A DNA stretch of 64,000 nucleotides from Aestuariivivens sediminicola (GTDB lineage: Bacteria > Bacteroidota > Bacteroidia > Flavobacteriales > Flavobacteriaceae): NCBI RefSeq assembly GCF_022662015.1, contig NZ_JAKMCM010000002.1:248001-312000 (forward strand), read 5' to 3'. The position numbers and the translations under genes were made by a program. Of this stretch, positions 1-8,266 are shown piece after piece (positions within the stretch are counted from its first letter, which is position 1; every line of letters begins with the position of its first letter). The notes below the pieces were generated by a model. That model worked only from the letters and a program-made list of their open reading frames with translations, made no database searches and was not told where the DNA came from.

Positions 1-138
1 AACCTTGGCATTAAGGTTCTCGTTTATCATTTGTTTGATGATGTCGTTTATTTTACCCTGAAAAACAAAAGGTACAGCGATAAGGAGTAAAAATAATATG
101 AGGAATGACAGACCCGATATTTTCAGCGCTTTTTTCAT
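1..138 (-). CDS. AsmA-family protein, N-terminal fragment
   Basis: Only the first 46 codons lie in the window; the gene runs off the left edge. The start is the ATG at 138. The peptide begins MKKALKISGLSFLILFLL, one N-terminal membrane anchor, followed by a short polar stretch (QGKINDIIKQMINENLNAKV). That matches the usual beginning of Bacteroidetes AsmA-like proteins, large inner-membrane-anchored proteins that extend into the periplasm and are linked to outer-membrane lipid homeostasis. The assignment rests on the N-terminus alone, so another single-pass periplasmic protein is possible. Confidence 0.55.
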   Translation of the reverse strand, partial: MKKALKISGLSFLILFLLLIAVPFVFQGKINDIIKQMINENLNAKV

Positions 139-206
139 AGGTAGTTCTATATTTTAGGATACTGATAATATACGTAAAATAGGGCTTAATAGTTGAAAAA
201 CACACC

Positions 207-935
207 TTATTTTTTTACGAAATCCGGGACAAAAAGCAAATCTATTTCCTCATTTACTTTTAAATTGAATCGTCTCCTGAAGAAATATACACCAATATAT
301 AACAAAGGCGTGTCGCAGGCCGCTACCAGGGCTTTAAATAGAAATCCGCTCACCAATAAGCCTTTAAAATTTTCCCACTCTATGATACCAAAAGAACAGA
401 GTAAGGTAACAATGGTAAAGGTGTCGACAAACTGCGAAAACCAGGTGGAGAAATTATTGCGTAGCCATAAGTGTCTTCCTTTTGTTAAGCGTTTCCAAAA
501 GTGATAGATCTGAATATCTACAAATTGGGCGAATAAATAGGTGAGCATACTGGCAAAGACCGCTATCGCGGAATTGCCAAATACCCTGGTGAATAATTCG
601 TCGTTAACGTAAGACCAGGAGGTAGCGGGAACATAACTGGCTACCAAAATGATTAAAAGGGAAAACAGTGATGCAAAAATACCGACGACCACAATATCGT
701 TGGCGCGCTTTTTTCCGTAGATTTCACTTATAAGATCGGTAATTAAAAAGGTAATCGGATAGGGCAAAATCCCAACGGATATCTCAAATAACCTGCTGCC
801 AAAGACCTCGATGTCCATGGGATACCAATAAAAGAATTTTTGAAAAATGAGGTTTGAAACTACCAGAGAGGTTATAAATAGGCCTCCTAGCAGTAAATAG
901 ATGCGTAGAGCAGCTAGCTTATCTTTATGAGTCAT
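207..935 (-). CDS. yhhQ: Queuosine precursor transporter (YhhQ/VUT family)
   Basis: A 242-residue integral membrane protein with about six hydrophobic helices, the normal length for the family. YhhQ/QPTR proteins import queuosine precursors (preQ0/preQ1) for tRNA modification. Family signs are the stretch GILPYPITFLITDLISEIYG near residues 55-75, with its acidic TDLISE motif, and the later NNFSTWFSQFVDT segment. The ATG at 935 is the first in frame and places the first helix near residue 12. It is a single gene, convergent with nothing and divergent from folK. The family is clear; substrate specificity is by homology only. Confidence 0.85.
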   Translation of the reverse strand: MTHKDKLAALRIYLLLGGLFITSLVVSNLIFQKFFYWYPMDIEVFGSRLFEISVGILPYPITFLITDLISEIYGKKRANDIVVVGIFASLFSLLIILVASYVPATSWSYVNDELFTRVFGNSAIAVFASMLTYLFAQFVDIQIYHFWKRLTKGRHLWLRNNFSTWFSQFVDTFTIVTLLCSFGIIEWENFKGLLVSGFLFKALVAACDTPLLYIGVYFFRRRFNLKVNEEIDLLFVPDFVKK

Positions 936-1005
936 GCAAATTGTGGATAAATAGGTCTTGTAAATATAATGGATTAAAAATTGTTTTATTTATTTTGTTT
1001 TCGTC

Positions 1006-2133
1006 ATGAAGACATCGAAAACATATTATATAGCATTAGGAAGTAATAAGGGGGAAAAATTTAATTATCTTCAAGACGCTGTATATGGAATTCATGAACG
1101 CATAGGCCATATAAAATCAATATCTAAAGTTTACAGATCGCCTGCTTTTGGTTTCGACGGCGAAGACTTTTTAAACTGCTGTTTGGTTTTGGAATCAGAA
1201 TTGGAGCCACAGGACGTATTAGACCAATTGTTGGATATCGAAAAATCCATGGGACGCGTAAGAACAAAACGTAAATCCTATGAGGCACGAACCATAGATT
1301 TGGATATAATTCTGACGGAAGATCTCATGATAGAGACAAAATCCTTAAAGGTTCCTCACCCCGAGATGCAGAACCGTCGTTTTGTATTAGGGCCGCTTAA
1401 TGATGTAGCTCCGAAAGTCATACATCCCGGTTTAAATAAAACCATAGCCGAATTACTTGATACCTGTGAAGACGAATCGGTATTGGAACCTATTAATATT
1501 TGGTTAAAAAATCCCATTAAGCAATTTAACTTTTCAAAATACAATTACATAGCTGTTGAGGGGAACATAGGGGCCGGTAAAACCAGTCTGGCCTCAAAAA
1601 TAGCTCGAGATTTCAACGCAAAACTGATTTTGGAACGATTTGCAGATAATCCTTTTCTGCCCAAGTTTTATGAAGATGCCAATCGCTATGCCTTTCCGTT
1701 GGAAATGTCTTTTTTGGCAGATCGGTACCAGCAAATTAGCGATGACCTCGCCCAGCTTGATTTGTTTAAAGATTTTGTTGTGAGCGATTACGATGTCTTT
1801 AAGTCCTTGATTTTTTCTAAGATTACGTTACCCGAAGAAGAGTTTAATTTATATCGCAAACTCTTTTATTTGATGTATAAGGACATTTCGAAGCCGGATA
1901 TGTATGTGTATTTACATCAGGGCACTGAACAGTTACAACAGAATATCAAAAAACGGGGTCGTGATTATGAACAAAATATAGACAATGCGTATTTGGAAAA
2001 AATTAATACAGGCTATATGGATTTCTTAAAAACCCAATCTGATGTAAGTGTGAATATCATAGATATTACCGATCGGAATTTTGTGGATAACAGAGTGGAT
2101 TATTTGTGGGTGCTGAACGAAATTCTTAAATAG
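1006..2133 (+). CDS. folK: FolK-deoxynucleoside kinase fusion
   Basis: A two-domain cytoplasmic enzyme of 375 residues. Residues 1-165 are 6-hydroxymethyl-7,8-dihydropterin pyrophosphokinase, which transfers pyrophosphate from ATP in folate synthesis; the signature motifs YYIALGSNKG, ARTIDLDIIL and VPHPEMQNRRFVLGPL are present. Residues 180-375 are a deoxynucleoside kinase, with P-loop GNIGAGKT at 186-193, a DRYQ segment and the lid motif KRGRDYEQNI. FolK is normally about 160 residues and dNK about 205, so both domains look complete. The fusion recurs in Flavobacteriaceae. A separate deoxynucleoside kinase lies at 58592-59206, so the window holds two such domains. Confidence 0.93.
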   Translation: MKTSKTYYIALGSNKGEKFNYLQDAVYGIHERIGHIKSISKVYRSPAFGFDGEDFLNCCLVLESELEPQDVLDQLLDIEKSMGRVRTKRKSYEARTIDLDIILTEDLMIETKSLKVPHPEMQNRRFVLGPLNDVAPKVIHPGLNKTIAELLDTCEDESVLEPINIWLKNPIKQFNFSKYNYIAVEGNIGAGKTSLASKIARDFNAKLILERFADNPFLPKFYEDANRYAFPLEMSFLADRYQQISDDLAQLDLFKDFVVSDYDVFKSLIFSKITLPEEEFNLYRKLFYLMYKDISKPDMYVYLHQGTEQLQQNIKKRGRDYEQNIDNAYLEKINTGYMDFLKTQSDVSVNIIDITDRNFVDNRVDYLWVLNEILK

Positions 2134-2153
2134 GCAATTTGGTATATGGGTAA

Positions 2154-2909
2154 TTATCTTTTCCCTTTTCTCAATTGCTTCTCTTTATTCTTTACATAAA
2201 TTAATTTGTGTCGACTCCTTGGAGTTTCACGTTGCTCAATATCGAATCGATTGGTTGATTTGATAAGCGGGGTCAGTTTTTCAAAGCCGTAATTTCTCGA
2301 GTCAAAATTAGGACGTTTTTTCTGCAGCAAACTTCCAACATCACCCAAAAAGGCCCAACCTTCATCATCTGACAGGTCATTTATGGTGGTTTGAATGAGC
2401 TGTATTTCTTTCTCGGTTATTTTGTCGATTAATGTTTCTTGAGAGTCTCTACTATCTGTTTTTTGCTCCGTTTTTTTCTTTAAGATCTCAATATAGATGA
2501 ATCTGTCGCAAGCCACTATAAATGGATTGGGGGTCTTTTTCTCGCCAATTCCGATCACCTGCATGCCTGCTTCCCTAAGTCGCGTTGCCAGTCGTGTAAA
2601 GTCGCTGTCACTGGAAACGATACAAAACCCGTTAACCCTGTCACTGTAAAGAATATCCATGGCATCAATAATCATGGCGGAGTCAGTTGCATTCTTCCCG
2701 CTGGTATAACCGTATTGCTGAATGGGGATGATGGCATTTTCCAAGAGTAGGTTCTTCCATTTGTTCAAATCCGGTCTGGTCCAGTCGCCATAAATCCTTT
2801 TTATCGTTGGGTTGCCATATTTGGCAATTTCTTCCATCATCTCCTTGACGTTAGCCGAAGGGATATTGTCGCCATCTATCAGGACGGCCAAGTTGATGTT
2901 TTGATCCAT
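2154..2909 (-). CDS. NYN-domain (LabA/DUF88-like) protein with OST-HTH domain
   Basis: 251 residues. The N-terminal 1-145 is a NYN/PIN-like nuclease fold: AVLIDGDNIPSANV near the start, then TDSAMIIDAMDIL and the acidic SSDSDFTRLATRLREAG, which supply the conserved aspartates that bind metal in this RNase superfamily. The C-terminal 165-245 has the pattern of an OST-HTH/LOTUS RNA-binding domain (DDEGWAFLGDVGSLLQKKRPNFD). Together these suggest an RNA-binding, possibly RNA-cleaving protein. The substrate is unknown. The gene is convergent with folK-dNK, 20 bp away. Confidence 0.82.
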   Translation of the reverse strand: MDQNINLAVLIDGDNIPSANVKEMMEEIAKYGNPTIKRIYGDWTRPDLNKWKNLLLENAIIPIQQYGYTSGKNATDSAMIIDAMDILYSDRVNGFCIVSSDSDFTRLATRLREAGMQVIGIGEKKTPNPFIVACDRFIYIEILKKKTEQKTDSRDSQETLIDKITEKEIQLIQTTINDLSDDEGWAFLGDVGSLLQKKRPNFDSRNYGFEKLTPLIKSTNRFDIEQRETPRSRHKLIYVKNKEKQLRKGKR

Positions 2910-3163
2910 AGTATGTTAAGTACTAATTAATAATAATAGTTAGGGTCAACGTAACTGAGTTAACACATGGGCGAATTTAGTTTATATAATTTAGAATCAA
3001 CGGGGATTGCCTATTAATTTTGTCAGATTTAGTCTTACAGGAATACCAAAAGCAGGTCCAATGTGTTTTAAAAACCAAAAGAGGCCACTATAATTTGCAG
3101 GATCGGCAGAAACTTTCCTTGTTTGGTGGCAATACTAACATTAGAATGGCCTGAAATAAATGG

Positions 3164-3700
3164 TTAACTCTCCAATGTTAGCTTGGTGAACAGGTCCCAA
3201 ACCACAATACCACAGCTCACTGAAATATTGAGGGAATGTTTTGTGCCGAATTGTGGGATTTCCAGAACCTGGTGACTCGCATTTACGACTTCCTGTGACA
3301 CCCCTTTAACTTCATGACCAAACACGATGGCATAGGTTGTGTTGCGTTCGGGTTCAAAATCATTCAGCATCATCGCATTTTCGGCCTGTTCAACACTAAT
3401 TATTTTTATATCCGAATTTTTTAATCGTTCGATTAGGGCAAGTGTGTCCTGAGCATATTCCCAGTCTACAGTTTCGGTACTTCCCAATGCTGTTTTGTGA
3501 ATGTCTTTGTGGGGTGGTGTTGCCGTAATACCACAGAGGTATATTTTTTCAACCAAAAAGGCATCACTCGTTCGGAACACAGAGCCAATATTATTTAAAC
3601 TCCTAACGTTATCTAAAACAATTATAAGAGGTGTTTTATTGGCTTTTTTAAATGCGTCTGTACTTAATCTGTCTAATTCGCTATTTTTTAGTTTCCGCAT
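3164..3700 (-). CDS. TrmH/SpoU-family RNA 2'-O-methyltransferase
   Basis: About 178 residues of a SPOUT methyltransferase that methylates ribose 2'-OH in tRNA or rRNA from SAM. The three family motifs are visible: motif 1 LDNVRSLNNIGSVFRTSDAF near residues 28-47, motif 2 IVFGHEVKGVSQEV around 125-138, and motif 3 IPQFGTKHSLNISVSCGIVVWD near the C-terminus, forming the trefoil knot. I chose the ATG at 3700 over an in-frame TTG at 3709. It lacks the extra N-terminal substrate domain of rRNA-type enzymes, so a tRNA target is more likely, but this is not settled. Divergent from mutS. Confidence 0.85.
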   Translation of the reverse strand: MRKLKNSELDRLSTDAFKKANKTPLIIVLDNVRSLNNIGSVFRTSDAFLVEKIYLCGITATPPHKDIHKTALGSTETVDWEYAQDTLALIERLKNSDIKIISVEQAENAMMLNDFEPERNTTYAIVFGHEVKGVSQEVVNASHQVLEIPQFGTKHSLNISVSCGIVVWDLFTKLTLES

Positions 3701-3908
3701 AATTCTCAAATGTCATGTCCTGGGAGATACCCTAAACGAAGCCGGTATAAAAATACGACGGCCACACTTCTTATGACCTATTGTTTTTGTTGAAATCTTA
3801 TTTCAATTGTAGATAACTTGTAGAATATCAACTTCAAAAAACATGAAATTAGTAGTACATTGCATGCTACAATTTTGGCAAAAATAATATTTAAAAATCA
3901 CTTTACCA

Positions 3909-6539
3909 TTGGCTAAAAAAGCAAAAAAGGAAACGCCGCTGATGAAGCAGTATAATGCAATAAAGGCAAAATACCCTGATGCTTTGTTGTTGTTCAGGGT
4001 TGGTGATTTTTATGAGACCTTCGGCAAGGATGCCATTAAGGCAGCAGGCATTTTGGATATTGTTTTAACGAAAAGGGGATCAGGTAGTGAAAGTGAAACC
4101 GAGCTGGCCGGGTTTCCGCACCATTCATTAAATACGTATTTGCCTAAGTTGGTCAAGGCCGGACAACGCGTGGCCATTTGCGACCAGTTGGAAGATCCCA
4201 AGATGGCAAAGACCATCGTGAAGCGCGGTGTAACCGAACTGGTAACGCCCGGAGTGGCCCTTAATGACGAAGTGCTTACTTCGAAATCGAATAATTTTTT
4301 ATGTTCCCTGTTCTTTGATGGAACCTTAAATTCAGCCGATAAGTTTATTGGTATTTCATTTCTGGATGTCTCTACTGGGGAGTTTCTCACTTCCCAGGGC
4401 AATGTGGAATACATCGATAAACTGCTTCAGAATTTTAAACCCAGTGAAGTGTTGGTATCCAAACAAAAACGCTCACATTTTAGGAATACATTTGGGAATG
4501 AATTTCATATTTTTTCTCTGGAGGATTGGGTTTATCAAACGGATTATGCCTATGAAACCTTAATAAAACATTTTAACACGGTATCCCTGAAAGGATTCGG
4601 TATTGAGGATTTATATGAAGGTATTATTGCATCGGGATCCATTCTCCATTATTTGGGAGAGACACAGCATCATAAATTACAGCATATCACATCCATATCC
4701 AGAATTGCTGAAAACGATTATGTTTGGATGGATAAGTTTACCATTCGGAATTTAGAACTGTACAATTCCACTCAAAATAATGCGGTTACCTTACTTAATA
4801 TTATTGATAAAACGATTTCCCCGATGGGTGGGCGCATGTTGAAGCGCTGGTTGGCCTTACCATTAAAAACATTAGATCAAATCAAAAAACGGCATGAGGT
4901 TGTTGGTTATCTCAGTGAGGATAATACCACGCTTCAAAAAATTCAAAGCCATATTGCTCATATCGGTGATCTTGAACGGTTAATTTCTAAAACGGCCACT
5001 GGTAAGATCAATCCTCGGGAGGTGATTCAGCTTAAAAATTCATTGGAAGCCATTATTCCCGTTAAGGCCTTGACCGCAGATTGCGATAATGAGGCTTTAC
5101 AAGTTATTAGTGATGGATTGCAAGGATGTGATGCGCTGCGTGAGAAAATAAAGGAAACCTTAAACGAAGAAGCACCTGTAAATGTCTTAAAGGGTCATAC
5201 CATTGCCGCCGGGTTTTCTTCTGAACTGGACGAACTCAGGCAACTTTCGAAATCGAGTAAAGCCTATTTGGAGGACATGCTTGAACGCGAAACACAACGA
5301 ACTGGAATAAGTTCCCTTAAGATCGCATCGAACAATGTCTTCGGTTACTATATTGAAGTACGCAACACGCACAAGGATAAAGTGCCTTCAGATTGGGTCA
5401 GAAAGCAGACTCTTGTAAATGCCGAACGGTATATTACCGAAGAGCTCAAGACTTATGAAGCCAAAATATTAGGAGCACAGGAACGCATATCTGCCATTGA
5501 ACAACAGTTATTTAATGAGTTAGTAGGTTGGATGGGGCAGTACATTAAGCAAGTTCAACAAAACGCCCATTATATTGCGCAATTGGATTGTTTATCAGGA
5601 TTTGCACAGCTGGCAAATGATAACCGGTACGTTTGCCCCATTATCGATAATTCTTTTGAATTGCGTATTGAATCCGGTCGCCATCCTGTCATAGAAAAGC
5701 AGTTGCCCTTAGGCGAAGTTTACATTCCAAACGATGTGTTTTTAGATCGTGAAACGCAGCAAATAATTATGATTACCGGGCCGAACATGTCGGGTAAATC
5801 TGCCATATTAAGACAAACGGCATTAATTGTGTTATTGGCGCAAATTGGGAGTTTTGTACCTGCCAGAGGGGCGAAAATTGGTCTGATCGATAAAATTTTC
5901 ACCAGGGTAGGAGCAAGTGATAACATCTCTATGGGCGAATCGACCTTCATGGTAGAAATGAATGAGACGTCTTCCATTTTGAACAATATTTCAGAAAGAA
6001 GTTTGGTCTTATTGGATGAAATTGGGCGAGGTACAAGTACTTATGATGGGATTTCCATAGCATGGGCTATTAGTGAATATCTTCATGAGCATCCGGCACG
6101 ACCTAAAACCTTATTTGCCACACATTACCATGAACTAAATGAAATGACCGAAACCTTCGAACGGATTAAGAACTTTAATGTATCTGTTAAAGAATTAAAA
6201 GATAAGGTCTTGTTTTTAAGGAAGCTTGTAGAAGGGGGTAGTGCCCATAGTTTTGGAATTCATGTGGCAAAAATGGCGGGTATGCCGCAACAGGTATTGT
6301 ATAAGGCTAATAAGATCCTAAAAAAATTAGAGCAATCGCATTCCAGTGAAGAACTCACGGACAAGGTAAAGGCCCTGAACAACGATTTGCAACTCAGCTT
6401 TTTTAATTTAGACGACCCTTTACTTGAAAACATAAAAGAAGAGATTTTACATACCGATATTGACACGCTAACACCTGTGGAAGCATTGATGAAGCTTAAT
6501 GAAATTAAGCGCATGCTGGTCAAGAAAAAACAAGCCTGA
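3909..6539 (+). CDS. mutS: DNA mismatch repair protein MutS
   Basis: 876 residues, full length for MutS1. It recognises mismatches and recruits MutL. The mismatch-binding Phe-x-Glu lies in RVGDFYETFG near residues 33-42. The Walker A motif GPNMSGKS is at 624-631, Walker B LVLLDEIGRGTSTYDG follows around 700, and the switch FATHYHELNEM is present. The start is a TTG at 3909. It begins the conserved MAKKAKKETPLMKQYN N-terminus and no better ATG exists upstream, so I keep it. The gene stands alone, preceded by a 200-bp AT-rich gap and followed by the tRNA-Gly region. Confidence 0.96.
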   Translation: MAKKAKKETPLMKQYNAIKAKYPDALLLFRVGDFYETFGKDAIKAAGILDIVLTKRGSGSESETELAGFPHHSLNTYLPKLVKAGQRVAICDQLEDPKMAKTIVKRGVTELVTPGVALNDEVLTSKSNNFLCSLFFDGTLNSADKFIGISFLDVSTGEFLTSQGNVEYIDKLLQNFKPSEVLVSKQKRSHFRNTFGNEFHIFSLEDWVYQTDYAYETLIKHFNTVSLKGFGIEDLYEGIIASGSILHYLGETQHHKLQHITSISRIAENDYVWMDKFTIRNLELYNSTQNNAVTLLNIIDKTISPMGGRMLKRWLALPLKTLDQIKKRHEVVGYLSEDNTTLQKIQSHIAHIGDLERLISKTATGKINPREVIQLKNSLEAIIPVKALTADCDNEALQVISDGLQGCDALREKIKETLNEEAPVNVLKGHTIAAGFSSELDELRQLSKSSKAYLEDMLERETQRTGISSLKIASNNVFGYYIEVRNTHKDKVPSDWVRKQTLVNAERYITEELKTYEAKILGAQERISAIEQQLFNELVGWMGQYIKQVQQNAHYIAQLDCLSGFAQLANDNRYVCPIIDNSFELRIESGRHPVIEKQLPLGEVYIPNDVFLDRETQQIIMITGPNMSGKSAILRQTALIVLLAQIGSFVPARGAKIGLIDKIFTRVGASDNISMGESTFMVEMNETSSILNNISERSLVLLDEIGRGTSTYDGISIAWAISEYLHEHPARPKTLFATHYHELNEMTETFERIKNFNVSVKELKDKVLFLRKLVEGGSAHSFGIHVAKMAGMPQQVLYKANKILKKLEQSHSSEELTDKVKALNNDLQLSFFNLDDPLLENIKEEILHTDIDTLTPVEALMKLNEIKRMLVKKKQA

Positions 6540-6569
6540 AAGAAATACAATTTATTTCGGGAAAAGGCT

Positions 6570-6598
6570 TTGCATTTGCTAGAAATATTTTAAATTTG
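6570..6598 (+). promoter_or_regulatory. Bacteroidetes sigma-70 promoter for tRNA-Gly
   Basis: TTG at 6570-6572, an 18-bp spacer and TAAATTTG at 6591-6598 match the Bacteroidetes consensus TTG-N17-20-TAnnTTTG. It sits about 90 bp ahead of the tRNA-Gly gene and just after mutS. Confidence 0.65.
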
Positions 6599-6687
6599 CA
6601 CCCGCCTATGTAACAATGGGGCGAGATAAAACCTTGTTTTCTCGATGTAATTTTACATGAATGAGGTAAGTTCTTAAAAGTAATATT

Positions 6688-6759
6688 GCGAAAGTAGCTC
6701 AGGGGTAGAGCATCACCTTGCCAAGGTGAGGGTCGCGGGTTCAAATCCCGTCTTTCGCT
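6688..6759 (+). tRNA. tRNA-Gly (GCC)
   Basis: A complete 72-nt cloverleaf. The acceptor GCGAAAG at 6688-6694 pairs with CTTTCGC at 6752-6758, with discriminator T at 6759. The D stem is GCTC/GAGC. The anticodon stem TCACC/GGTGA encloses loop TTGCCAA with anticodon GCC at 6720-6722. The T arm holds GTTCAAATC. The 3' CCA is not encoded, as is usual in Bacteroidota. Its 3' end is repeated about 130 bp downstream. Confidence 0.96.
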
Positions 6760-6779
6760 CGAAAGTTACAGTGCTACTT

Positions 6780-6891
6780 TGATAAAAGTAGTTTGTAGTT
6801 GAGTGTAAAGATCAGCGACCAAGGTCGCGCCTGCCTACCAGCCATGCGGCACGTCTATGGCAGGCAGGGGTTCAAATCCCATCTTTCGCTC
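6780..6891 (+). pseudogene. Degenerate tRNA-Gly remnant with palindromic insertion
   Basis: Bases 6868-6891 repeat the tRNA-Gly 3' end (6737-6760) with 23 of 24 matches: half T arm, T loop and 3' acceptor strand. Upstream, CCAAGGT followed by CGCG resembles the anticodon-stem to T-stem stretch of the same tRNA with six bases deleted. A CCTGCC...GGCAGG hairpin (6830-6868) interrupts it. No matching 5' acceptor strand is present, so it cannot fold into a tRNA. It is either a decayed duplicate or an attachment-site scar. Confidence 0.6.
6830..6868. repeat. REP-like palindrome inside the tRNA remnant
   Basis: Arms CCTGCCTACC (6830-6839) and GGCAGGCAGG (6859-6868) pair at nine of ten positions around a 19-nt loop. 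It sits exactly at the break in the T stem of the tRNA-Gly remnant, as a short mobile palindrome would. Smaller CTGCC...GGCAG palindromes occur near 43311 and 45587. Confidence 0.5.
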
Positions 6892-6929
6892 TGAATGTAT
6901 GCCGGTATGCTCACATATCGACGGTCGAT

Positions 6930-7014
6930 GCTGAAGTGGTGGAATTGGTAGACACGTTGGACTTAAAATCCAATGGCCATTATGGCCGTGCGGGTTCAAG
7001 TCCCGCCTTCAGTA
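6930..7014 (+). tRNA. tRNA-Leu (UAA)
   Basis: An 85-nt class II tRNA with a long variable arm. Acceptor GCTGAAG (6930-6936) pairs with CTTCAGT (7007-7013) with a terminal G-U, and the discriminator is A at 7014. The anticodon stem TTGGA/TCCAA encloses loop CTTAAAA, with anticodon TAA at 6964-6966. The variable arm is TGGCCATTATGGCCG. CCA is not encoded. Its last bases are the left attachment site of the island that follows. Confidence 0.95.
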
Positions 7015-7015
7015 C
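7003..7015. repeat. Left attachment site (attL) of the tRNA-Leu island
   Basis: The 13-bp CCGCCTTCAGTAC at the tRNA-Leu 3' end recurs exactly at 13808-13820. With two more bases on the left it matches 14 of 15. Tyrosine integrases commonly insert at tRNA 3' ends and rebuild the gene, which fits. Confidence 0.8.
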
Positions 7016-7020
7016 AGATG

Positions 7021-7066
7021 AAAACCGTAATTATATTGTTATTCAATATTTTACGGTTTTTTTATT
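7021..7066 (+). terminator. Rho-independent terminator after tRNA-Leu
   Basis: AAAACCGTAA (7021-7030) pairs with TTACGGTTTT (7051-7060), with an inner ATATTG/CAATAT stem, followed by a T run. It lies just inside the island, so it replaces the displaced terminator at 13822. Confidence 0.8.
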
Positions 7067-7434
7067 TCATAATTCCCAACTATTTCCCAACAAAATTAAA
7101 AAAAGTGCATTTTATACTCTTTTGAGGTGTTTAGAACTTTAATGCATATGTGTCAAGAATATTCCAAATTTAAAACTCCTAACTTCTATTATTCCTGAAT
7201 TCTATAACTATTACTCATCCAATTTTTTTAAATGGCATTTAAATCATCATGGTAAACATACCCCCGAAATTTTTTAAAATTATTGTAATCTGTGCGCCTA
7301 GGTAAACATCCAATAAAACAAACATTAAATATTTGATAATCAAGTTTTTACATTGTGTTTTGAACAATTGCTAAGTGTAATTATACTTAGAACGAGAAAA
7401 AGCCCTAAAAATTGACGGTTTTAACAGTAAATTC

Positions 7435-7528
7435 CAAAAAATTAGTGTGTCTGAATATACCTGTTTATGGTCTTAGTTGATTTCGGGGGATGGGGGTGTT
7501 TCAGTTCCCCACAGCGTGTAGCAGAGCG
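7435..7528. repeat. About 94-bp imperfect direct repeat, copy 1
   Basis: From CCAAAAAATTAGTGTG to CGTGTAGCAGAGCG this stretch matches 11891-11983 at most positions, including a 17-bp exact run (GAATATACCTGTTTATGG) and TTAGTTGATTTCGGG. It has no clear reading frame. The two copies lie on either side of the island cargo in the same orientation. Function unknown; it could be a recombination site or the end of a nested element. Confidence 0.75.
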
Positions 7529-7543
7529 TTTTAGGATTTTCTA

Positions 7544-7735
7544 ATGGTTTACCCTATCTCTGGTATTATCGTCCGTGTATCAGACCTTTTTACTGATAGG
7601 GATGACGAGGTCTATTCCTTAACTGGTAAACATTTAGCTGACGCTACACAGGAAAGGAGAGGCTCTAAAATAATTCAACTCTATAAAAAAAATATCAAGT
7701 TTAACTTTAACGAAGAAATTTTCATTACTCGTTAA
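7544..7735 (+). CDS. Small hypothetical protein
   Basis: A 63-codon ORF starting 15 bp after the first 94-bp repeat. The product is soluble, with no signal peptide or membrane segment; the C-terminal half is basic (QLYKKNIKFNFNEEIF). I do not recognise it. In an AT-rich region a 63-codon ORF can occur by chance, and there is no ribosome-binding or promoter signal to decide. Its position between the repeat and the cargo is the only support. Confidence 0.3.
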   Translation: MVYPISGIIVRVSDLFTDRDDEVYSLTGKHLADATQERRGSKIIQLYKKNIKFNFNEEIFITR

Positions 7736-7738
7736 GAA

Positions 7739-7900
7739 ATGAGGTTTTATTATTACGTCCTTACACGTCCTTCTGACAGTATGATTAGACAAGGTTGGGA
7801 AATAAACCATCCAAAATTAGATTATTCCAATTTAAAAGTTGTTCTTTGTATAATTAGCGAAATTATTGTATTTAGCAAAGACATTTATACTTCCATTTAA
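7739..7900 (+). CDS. Small hypothetical ORF downstream of 7544-7735
   Basis: A 53-codon ORF beginning MRFYYYVLTRPSDSMIRQG, three bases after the preceding stop codon. The tight spacing hints at translational coupling, but both ORFs are short and unrecognised. The C-terminal half (VVLCIISEIIVFS) is hydrophobic and could be one membrane segment. Low confidence. Confidence 0.22.
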   Translation: MRFYYYVLTRPSDSMIRQGWEINHPKLDYSNLKVVLCIISEIIVFSKDIYTSI

Positions 7901-8042
7901 CTCCTTTCTATCTTAATTTTTATAACTAGCTAAAGAAATATACTGTGAATTCAATGTGTCAGCGTACTTATATTTTAAGTTAATTGATGCATAAGTTTTA
8001 GCGGTATAACAATAAACAATTAATATTTAAAATTTTAAAAGT

Positions 8043-8234
8043 ATGCAAGAAGGAACAATTAAGTTCTTTAACAGAACTAGAGGATTTGGATTTATTACCT
8101 CAGATGAAGGAAAGGATATTTTCGTTCATGAATCAGAATTAATCGATATCGTCGAGGAAAATGACAAGGTGAAGTTCGAAGTTGAACATGGTAAAAAGGG
8201 GTTGAATGCACTAACCGTTCGACTTTTAAAATAA
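8043..8234 (+). CDS. Cold-shock-domain protein (CspA-like)
   Basis: 63 residues, a single five-stranded OB-fold cold-shock domain that binds single-stranded RNA or DNA. RNP1 is RGFGFI (13-18) and RNP2 is DIFVHES (25-31). The start MQEGTIKFFN is standard for the family. It leads a set of same-strand genes (bS21 paralogue 32 bp downstream, then the sigma factor), all encoding parts of the transcription-translation machinery. It is slightly shorter and more acidic than typical chromosomal CspA. Whether it acts as an RNA chaperone for the island transcripts is inference. Confidence 0.9.
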   Translation: MQEGTIKFFNRTRGFGFITSDEGKDIFVHESELIDIVEENDKVKFEVEHGKKGLNALTVRLLK

Positions 8235-8266
8235 TTCTTCAAACAGTTATTAAAACCTAAAAAAAG

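Noticed and set aside
7435-7528. Integron attC site as explanation of the 94-bp repeats
   Set aside because: The GTTRRRY/RYYYAAC core pairs and the long imperfect stem expected of attC are not present, and no integron integrase is in the window.
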